Shown here: piece by piece, positions 7,045-11,116 of the stretch
Layout: every line of letters starts with the position of its first letter
Numbering within the stretch: position 1 is the stretch's first letter
NCBI GenBank assembly: GCA_019246375.1
Contig: JAFAQO010000538.1
Location: 1-11,116 of the forward strand
DNA: 11,116 nt
Reading direction: 5' to 3'
Origin: Mycobacterium sp.
Lineage (GTDB): Bacteria; Actinomycetota; Actinomycetes; Mycobacteriales; Mycobacteriaceae
Notes under the pieces: generated by a model
The model's database searches: none
Told to the model about the DNA's origin: nothing
What the model saw: only the letters and a program-made list of their open reading frames with translations
Position numbers and translations under genes: made by a program

Positions 7045-8139
7045 ATGACCGCACCGGCCAGGGCTTTCGGATCGCCCAGAGTTCTTCACAACGGGATTCG
7101 CGTCCGGCGGGTCCCGCCGACCCAAAGGCTGCCGGTCAGCGACGGCGTTCCCGTCGAGGTCATCGAAACAGGTCCGAGTGTGCCGGCCCGGCTGTGCTGG
7201 CTGGCCTCGCGGCTGACGATCAGGCCGGCCTTGGCCGTCGGCAGTTATGTTCCGCGTTTTCCGTGGCCGTTCGGATTTATTGACTTCGCATCGCGGGTCT
7301 TGCTCCCGGCTCCCGGCACCGTCCGGGCGACGGTGGGTCTGCCCAACGCCACTGCACAGCTGGTTCGTGCGCCCGGGGTGCTGCCGGCCGACGGTACCCG
7401 CCGGGTGGTCCTGTACTTGCACGGTGGCGCGTTCCTGACCTGCGGAGTGAACTCGCATAGCAGGGTCGTCAACGCGCTGTCGCGATTCGCCGACTCACCT
7501 GTCCTGGTGGTCAACTACCGCCTGATCCCCAAGCACTCGGTCGGGATGGCTCTCGACGATTGCTGCGACGCCTATCGTTGGTTGCGGTCACGCGGCTACC
7601 AGCCAGACCAGATCGTGCTGGCCGGCGACTCCGCGGGTGGCTACTTGGCGCTGGCACTGGCGCAGCGGCTGCAAGAAGAGGATGAGGAACCGGCTGCGCT
7701 GGTGGCGATCTCGCCGCTGCTGCAGCTGGCCAAGGAGCCCAAGCAGGCGCATCCAAACATCGATACCGACGCCATGTTTCCGGCGAAGGCGTTCGACGCG
7801 CTCGTCGCGTTGGTCGCCAGCGCAGCCGCCAAGCACGTCGTCGACGGCAAGCCTGAAGAGCTTTATGAGCCGCTGGACCACCTTGAACCGGGCCTTCCAC
7901 AAACACTGATCCACGTGTCGGGATCCGAGGTGCTGCTGCACGACGCGCAGTTGGCCGCTCGACGGCTCGCGGCGGTCGGGGTGCCTGCCGAGGTGCGCAT
8001 CTGGCCTGGGCAGATCCACGACTTTCAGCTCGCCGCCCCGGTGGTGCCCGAAGCGACCCGATCGCTTCGACAAATCGGGGAGTACATCCGCGACGCCACC
8101 GACAGCCCGGCGACAATCCGGGCCGGAACGGCCAGCTGA
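7045..8139 (+). CDS. lipU: Hormone-sensitive-lipase family esterase LipU
   Basis: A 364-residue alpha/beta-hydrolase of the HSL group (family IV), acting on carboxyl esters, probably lipids. Seen from this start: oxyanion motif HGGAF (126-130), nucleophile elbow GDSAGG (194-199) with Ser196, and IHDF with His325. At the usual acid position the sequence is GSEVLLHD, so the acid would be Glu295 rather than the more common Asp. No signal peptide is evident. ATG at 7045 is chosen because AGGAG lies 8 nt upstream and because the 28 preceding in-frame codons have clearly poorer third-position GC. A GTG at 6961 with AAGGGG upstream would give 392 residues and cannot be excluded. The final 12 or so residues fall in the first degenerate copy of the downstream tandem repeat, so the C-terminus may be a recent add-on. 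Flanked by a divergent esterase and by cbs. Confidence 0.9.
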   Translation: MTAPARAFGSPRVLHNGIRVRRVPPTQRLPVSDGVPVEVIETGPSVPARLCWLASRLTIRPALAVGSYVPRFPWPFGFIDFASRVLLPAPGTVRATVGLPNATAQLVRAPGVLPADGTRRVVLYLHGGAFLTCGVNSHSRVVNALSRFADSPVLVVNYRLIPKHSVGMALDDCCDAYRWLRSRGYQPDQIVLAGDSAGGYLALALAQRLQEEDEEPAALVAISPLLQLAKEPKQAHPNIDTDAMFPAKAFDALVALVASAAAKHVVDGKPEELYEPLDHLEPGLPQTLIHVSGSEVLLHDAQLAARRLAAVGVPAEVRIWPGQIHDFQLAAPVVPEATRSLRQIGEYIRDATDSPATIRAGTAS

Positions 8140-8251
8140 GGAGCCGGACAATCGAACCCAGCCCGGCGACGATGCAGGCCGTGAAGTGGCCTGAGGAGGA
8201 GCCGGGCAATCGAACCCAGCCCGGCATGCGCACGGCGGCAAATGGCCTGAG
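8104..8251. repeat. Tandem 55-56-bp palindromic repeat between lipU and cbs
   Basis: Two full units start with CTGAG at 8136 and 8191. A third CTGAG at 8247 starts a truncated copy, and a degenerate half unit precedes them from 8104 (AGCCCGGCGAC recurs at 8160, 56 bp on). The conserved core is GAGCCGG[A/G]CAATCGAACC followed by CAGCCCGGC, which folds into a hairpin with 7-bp arms GCCGGGC/GCCCGGC and an 11-nt loop (8201-8225 in unit 2). Unit 2 is perfectly paired. Unit 1 has an A where unit 2 has G, giving A-C on the plus strand but a G-U wobble on the minus strand. There is no open frame and no U-tract. Likely a dispersed REP-like element of this species group; that is inference. Confidence 0.8.
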
Positions 8252-8262
8252 ACGATGAGTGC

Positions 8263-9669
8263 ATGCGGATCGCGCGGCACATCAGTGAGCTCATCGGCAA
8301 TACTCCGCTGGTCCAGCTGAACTCCGTCGTCCCCGCTGGGGGCGCAACGGTGGTGGCCAAGGTCGAGTACCTCAATCCCGGCGCGAGCTGCAAGGACCGG
8401 ATCGCGGTCAAGATGATCGACGCCGCGGAAGCCAGTGGCGAGCTCAAGCCGGGCGGCACGATCGTCGAACCCACCTCGGGTAACACCGGTGTCGCTCTGG
8501 CCATGGTTGCCCAGCACCGCGGCTACCAGTGCGTGTTCGTCTGCCCGGACAAGGTCAGCGAGGACAAGCAAAACGTGCTGCGTGCGTACGGCGCCGACGT
8601 GGTGGTCTGCCCCACCGCGGTTCCGCCCGACCACCCGGACAGCTACTACAGCGTCTCGAACCGGCTGGTCACCGAGATCGACGGGGCCTGGAAGCCCGAT
8701 CAATACTCCAACCCTGAAGGTCCGGCGAGCCATTACGAGACGACCGGGCCAGAAATCTGGGCCGACACGGACGGCAAGGTCACGCATTTCGTTGCAGGCA
8801 TCGGCACCGGCGGCACGATCACCGGCACCGGCCGGTACCTGAAGGAGGTGTCCGGTGGCCGACCAGAAGGGCCAGTGCGCATCATCGGCGTCGACCCGGA
8901 GGGCTCGGTGTACTCCGGTGGCACCGGCCGGCCATACCTGGTCGAGGGCGTCGGCGAAGATTTCTGGCCGGCGGCCTATGACCCCGCCGTTCCCGACGAG
9001 GTCATTGCGGTGTCCGACTCGGATTCATTCGACATGACCAGGCGGCTGGCCCGCGAGGAGGCGATGCTGGTCGGCGGTTCGTGCGGGATGGCGGTCGTGG
9101 CCGCGCTGAGAGTGGCCGAGGCCGCCGGACCTGGCGCGCTGATCGTCGTGCTGCTGCCTGACGGCGGCCGCGGCTATATGTCGAAGATCTTCAACGACGG
9201 CTGGATGTCGTCGTACGGATTTTTGCGCACCAGGCTCGACGGGTCGATGGAACAGCCCACGGTCGGAGACGTGCTGCGCCGGAAATCCGGCGCGCTACCC
9301 GATCTGGTGCACACCCATCCCTCGGAGACGGTGCGTGACGCCATCGGCATCCTCCGCGAGTACGGGGTGTCGCAGATGCCCGTCGTCGGTGCCGAGCCGC
9401 CTGTGATGGCCGGCGAGGTTGCCGGCAGTGTGTCAGAACGCGAACTGCTTTCGGCCGTTTTCGAGGGTCGCGCCAAGCTGGCGGACGCCGTCAGGCTGCA
9501 CATGAGCCCGCCGCTGCCGATGATCGGCTCCGGTGAGTTAGTGAATGCCGCTGCGAAGGCGCTGCGCGAGTGGGACGCGCTGATGGTCGTGGAGGAAGGC
9601 AAACCGGTCGGCGTGATCACTCGGCATGATTTGTTGGGCTTTCTCTCCGACGGCCCGCGACGGCGGTAG
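8263..9669 (+). CDS. cbs: Cystathionine beta-synthase (PLP enzyme with CBS-domain pair)
   Basis: 468 residues. Fold-type II PLP enzyme that condenses serine (or activated serine) with homocysteine to cystathionine, the entry to reverse transsulfuration; cytosolic. Seen: PLP lysine Lys44 in SCKDRIA, substrate loop TSGNTG (71-76), phosphate-binding GTGGT (181-185), and GGSCG (271-275), with Ser273 positioned for the pyridine nitrogen. A tandem CBS-domain pair occupies about 334-464, the usual site for adenosyl ligands such as SAM. The N-terminal haem domain of animal enzymes is absent: the protein starts directly with the catalytic core. Length is close to the remembered M. tuberculosis Rv1077 (464). 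The ATG at 8263 follows the palindromic repeat by about 11 nt with no good ribosome site. Full domain architecture, unlike the CBS-domain-less CysK/CysM. Works in the same pathway as metB, whose start is at 11104. Confidence 0.96.
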   Translation: MRIARHISELIGNTPLVQLNSVVPAGGATVVAKVEYLNPGASCKDRIAVKMIDAAEASGELKPGGTIVEPTSGNTGVALAMVAQHRGYQCVFVCPDKVSEDKQNVLRAYGADVVVCPTAVPPDHPDSYYSVSNRLVTEIDGAWKPDQYSNPEGPASHYETTGPEIWADTDGKVTHFVAGIGTGGTITGTGRYLKEVSGGRPEGPVRIIGVDPEGSVYSGGTGRPYLVEGVGEDFWPAAYDPAVPDEVIAVSDSDSFDMTRRLAREEAMLVGGSCGMAVVAALRVAEAAGPGALIVVLLPDGGRGYMSKIFNDGWMSSYGFLRTRLDGSMEQPTVGDVLRRKSGALPDLVHTHPSETVRDAIGILREYGVSQMPVVGAEPPVMAGEVAGSVSERELLSAVFEGRAKLADAVRLHMSPPLPMIGSGELVNAAAKALREWDALMVVEEGKPVGVITRHDLLGFLSDGPRRR

Positions 9670-9711
9670 CGGGCGAAGGCAAATTAGGCCATCTAACGAC
9701 TAGTTCGCCAA

Positions 9712-9730
9712 AGTGTTCGCACCGAACACT
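9712..9730. promoter_or_regulatory. Perfect 8-3-8 palindrome downstream of cbs
   Basis: AGTGTTCG, spacer CAC, CGAACACT: two perfectly complementary 8-bp arms in the 187-bp gap between cbs and the DUF2752 gene, 42 bp after the cbs stop. There is no T-run, so it is not a typical terminator. Its size and symmetry suit a dimeric repressor's operator. Which gene it would serve is unknown. Confidence 0.45.
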
Positions 9731-9803
9731 GTGAATCAGCCCGCGACGAGATTTTGCGTGCCCAGAATAATCGCCGATCGTCTTCGCCCGCGGAACAATC
9801 GGG

Positions 9804-9825
9804 TAGGGTACGCACCGCGGTACCC
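9804..9825 (+). promoter_or_regulatory. Candidate promoter and inverted repeat before the DUF2752 gene
   Basis: TAGGGT (9804-9809) fits the TANNNT -10 pattern and would give a leader of about 40 nt. It overlaps an inverted repeat GGGTAC (9806-9811) / GTACCC (9820-9825) with an 8-nt spacer. No clear -35 is seen, so this is a weak call. Confidence 0.3.
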
Positions 9826-9856
9826 AGCTAACACATTTCTGCCGAGGACGGCACCG

Positions 9857-10294
9857 ATGACCGAAGTCTTGGACAGTCGCCGACCGTCGGTTCTCGTGCG
9901 TCTTCGCGAGCCGTTCGGAGTAGCCGTCGCGGCGGCGCTGGTGTGCACGGTGGTGTGGATTGGCGACCCGACCACCCCTGGTGGTCCGTTTCCGCTGTGT
10001 CCGGTCAAGCTGTTGTTCGGCATCGACTGTCCCGGTTGTGGCACTTTGCGGATGTTGTACTCCGTGCTGCACGGCGATCTGTTGGCAGCGGTGAAGTTCA
10101 ACGCTCTGGCGCTGGCAGCGCTGGCATTGTCGTTGTGGGCTTATGTGGCATGGACTTACGGACGGCTTGTCGGCCGACGAATCTGGAAATGGGCCAACTA
10201 CCGCTGGGCCGCACCACTGTTTTTGTTCTTAGCGTCGGCATGGTTTGTGGTGCGCAACATACCGTTCGGGCCGTTCTCCACGCTGCGGGTGTGA
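9857..10294 (+). CDS. DUF2752 membrane protein
   Basis: 145 residues, unknown function. After a polar N-terminus come three hydrophobic segments (about 18-36, 79-103, 115-133). Between the first two lies the DUF2752 signature CPVKLLFGIDCPGCGTLR (48-65): Cys48, then Cys58-Pro-Gly-Cys61-Gly and a fixed Arg65. HGD (72-74) and Asn82 follow, and NIPFGP comes near the end. The clustered cysteines suggest metal or redox chemistry at the membrane face, but no activity is established for the family. The start is ATG 9857, with GAGGA ending 8 nt upstream. The frame stays open back to a GTG at 9713, but that one lies inside the palindrome without a ribosome site. I do not recall a counterpart at this place in M. 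tuberculosis H37Rv. The gene is followed 91 bp later by another small membrane protein and looks less GC-biased at third positions than cbs. Confidence 0.88.
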   Translation: MTEVLDSRRPSVLVRLREPFGVAVAAALVCTVVWIGDPTTPGGPFPLCPVKLLFGIDCPGCGTLRMLYSVLHGDLLAAVKFNALALAALALSLWAYVAWTYGRLVGRRIWKWANYRWAAPLFLFLASAWFVVRNIPFGPFSTLRV

Positions 10295-10385
10295 CGCTGC
10301 TGGTTCACCAATGCACATCTTGCAGTTATTCGGCAAGTAGATTGATGCCCGCTCGCCGGCCTAATCGTGATCGCCTGGAGGTGCA

Positions 10386-11057
10386 ATGACCGAGCAACCG
10401 GCGTCTGGCAATGGCCCGCACCAGGGCGGGCACCCGCCAGCTTCCGGTAATTACCCGCCGCCCCCACCTGGGAACTATCCGCCACCTCCACCCGGTAACT
10501 ACCCACCGCCGGCACCCGGACAGGGATACGCGCCGTACGCCCGCAGCGGGTACGTCGACATTCCCGGTGTAGGAGTCATGCCAGTAGCGGGTATTGGGCA
10601 GCGGCTGCTGGCCCGATTAATCGACTCGGTGATCTACTTTGTCGTCTACTGGATCCTCTTTTCTATCGGCGTTGCATCAGTAGGTTTGTCGGGACGCACC
10701 GTCACGGGTGCGTACGGCAACTCCACCACCGAACCGTCCGGGGCAGGAATCCTCGGATTACTCTTGGCGCTGGTGCTCGCGTTGGCGTTTGGCCTGCTCT
10801 ACGAGTGGCTCATGGTGGGGTTGCTCGGTGCGACTCTCGGAAAAATGGCGCTCGGCGTCAAGGTGGTCAACCAGAGCACCGGCGCAGTCATCGGCTTAGG
10901 TCTGGCGTTCGTCCGGCAGATCATCCCATTCCTCGGTGGTCTGTTTTGCTACATAGGAGCGCTGATCGTCTACGTGTCCCCGTTGTTCGACAGCTCTGGT
11001 CGCCTGCAGGGCTGGCACGACAAAGCAGCCAACGATCTGGTGATCAAGTCGCGATAG
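10386..11057 (+). CDS. Proline-rich RDD-domain membrane protein (Pra-like)
   Basis: 223 residues. Residues 1-50 are Pro/Gly/Tyr/Asn-rich with three 8-residue repeats GNYPPPPP (21-44). A membrane RDD domain follows: RLLARLID (73-80) with its Arg and Asp, helices at about 81-100, 121-143 and 168-193, the cytoplasmic GATLGKMALGVKVV block (148-161), and the closing GWHDKAANDLVI. RDD proteins are proposed transport or permeability components; no substrate can be inferred. Position upstream of metB is that of pra (Rv1078, the proline-rich antigen of M. tuberculosis and M. leprae). The RDD part differs clearly from the remembered Pra, which has a W..RVLA..ID start and cysteines in its loop, so this is either a divergent orthologue or a substituted paralogue; no symbol is given. 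The ATG has GGAGG 4 nt upstream. Confidence 0.88.
   Translation: MTEQPASGNGPHQGGHPPASGNYPPPPPGNYPPPPPGNYPPPAPGQGYAPYARSGYVDIPGVGVMPVAGIGQRLLARLIDSVIYFVVYWILFSIGVASVGLSGRTVTGAYGNSTTEPSGAGILGLLLALVLALAFGLLYEWLMVGLLGATLGKMALGVKVVNQSTGAVIGLGLAFVRQIIPFLGGLFCYIGALIVYVSPLFDSSGRLQGWHDKAANDLVIKSR
10446..10517 (+). repeat. Three 24-bp in-frame repeats encoding GNYPPPPP
   Basis: Three consecutive 24-bp units inside the RDD gene encode GNYPPPPP, GNYPPPPP and GNYPPPAP. The units differ mainly at third positions, so they are not freshly duplicated, but the array could still vary in copy number between strains. Confidence 0.8.
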
Positions 11058-11089
11058 CCGGGTAACAGACCACGACTTCACGGGGTCGT

Positions 11090-11095
11090 TAGGCT
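11090..11095 (+). promoter_or_regulatory. Candidate -10 box for metB
   Basis: TAGGCT fits the mycobacterial TANNNT -10 pattern and lies 8 nt before the ATG at 11104. That predicts initiation at or within a base or two of the start codon. No clear -35 and no convincing ribosome site are visible, which agrees with a leaderless message. Confidence 0.4.
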
Positions 11096-11103
11096 GATCG
11101 TCG

Positions 11104-11116
11104 ATGAGCGAACAGC
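11104..11116 (+). CDS. metB: Cystathionine gamma-synthase MetB, first codons only
   Basis: Only ATG AGC GAA CAG C is inside the window (M-S-E-Q). The assignment rests on position: in M. tuberculosis the gene after the proline-rich antigen is metB (Rv1079), whose protein, as I recall, also begins MSE. MetB is a PLP enzyme that joins an activated homoserine with cysteine to give cystathionine, and related actinobacterial enzymes may run the gamma-lyase reaction as well. It would complete the transsulfuration pair with cbs. TAGGCT at 11090-11095 is a good -10 match eight bases before the ATG, so the transcript may be leaderless. The call is contextual. Confidence 0.55.

Noticed and set aside
8200..8226. 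tRNA-like T-arm (GGTTCGATT) on the minus strand inside the lipU-cbs repeat
   Set aside because: The five bases on each side of the 7-nt TTCGATT loop do not pair as a T-stem (only an 11-nt-loop hairpin forms), and no acceptor, D or anticodon arms fit around it.
7588..8787. Long minus-strand open frame (399 codons) antisense to lipU and cbs
   Set aside because: It overlaps two well-supported genes carrying full catalytic motifs and crosses the repeat. Its product is Arg/Gly/Asp-rich with no recognisable domain, typical of antisense frames in high-GC DNA.
9712..9730. SOS box (LexA site)
   Set aside because: The mycobacterial LexA site has CGAAC on the left and GTTCG on the right with a 4-nt spacer. 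Here the half-sites are in the reverse order with a 3-nt spacer.
9713..9856. Longer DUF2752 protein starting at GTG 9713
   Set aside because: That GTG lies within the perfect palindrome and has no ribosome site. The extra 48 residues are Pro/Arg-rich and unlike the family, while ATG 9857 has GAGGA at ideal spacing.
10446..10517. CRISPR-like direct repeats
   Set aside because: The 24-bp units are contiguous with no spacers, in frame, and encode a proline-rich tract.

Overview
The window is about 11.1 kb of high-GC, gene-dense chromosome from a Mycobacterium. Gene content and order match, from memory, the M. tuberculosis Rv1069c to Rv1079 neighbourhood: membrane alpha/beta-hydrolase, echA8, echA9, BI-1/YccA-like protein, fadA3, GDSL esterase, lipU, cbs, proline-rich RDD protein, metB. 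Several departures from that template point to a non-tuberculous species: a DUF2752 gene and a divergent RDD protein lie between cbs and metB, no Rv1073 counterpart follows the BI-1-like gene, and repeats sit at two gene junctions.

Layout. Positions 1-3376 (minus strand) form a tight three-gene operon read echA9 > echA8 > membrane hydrolase. The first two genes overlap by 1 bp (TAATG), and the third starts 9 nt after the echA8 stop. The hydrolase is cut by the window edge. After a 221-bp divergent spacer, a seven-helix BI-1/YccA-like gene (3598-4458, plus) converges on fadA3 (4538-5758, minus). A perfect bidirectional intrinsic terminator separates them. An SGNH/GDSL esterase (5844-6809, minus) lies upstream of fadA3 on the same strand and diverges from lipU (7045-8139, plus). 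A 55-56-bp palindromic tandem repeat fills the lipU-cbs spacer. Then come cbs (8263-9669), a DUF2752 membrane protein (9857-10294), a proline-rich RDD membrane protein (10386-11057) and the first codons of metB (11104 to the edge), all plus.

How the genes fit together. The left half is acyl-CoA and lipid catabolism: an enoyl-CoA hydratase, a 3-hydroxyisobutyryl-CoA hydrolase-type crotonase, a thiolase and three serine esterases/hydrolases. The right half carries two transsulfuration enzymes, cystathionine beta-synthase and cystathionine gamma-synthase. Between them sits a pair of small membrane proteins of unknown role.

The most notable non-coding structures are: (i) a 53-bp unit flanked by near-identical 20-bp direct repeats at the echA9/echA8 junction. 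It looks like a mycobacterial interspersed repetitive unit (MIRU), adds 22 residues to EchA9 and keeps the stop/start coupling. (ii) The hairpin-forming tandem repeat between lipU and cbs, whose first degenerate copy appears to supply the last codons of lipU. (iii) A perfect 8-3-8 palindrome behind cbs. I see no RNA genes, CRISPR array, insertion sequence or phage gene. All function assignments rest on motif reading and remembered homologues; no search was run.
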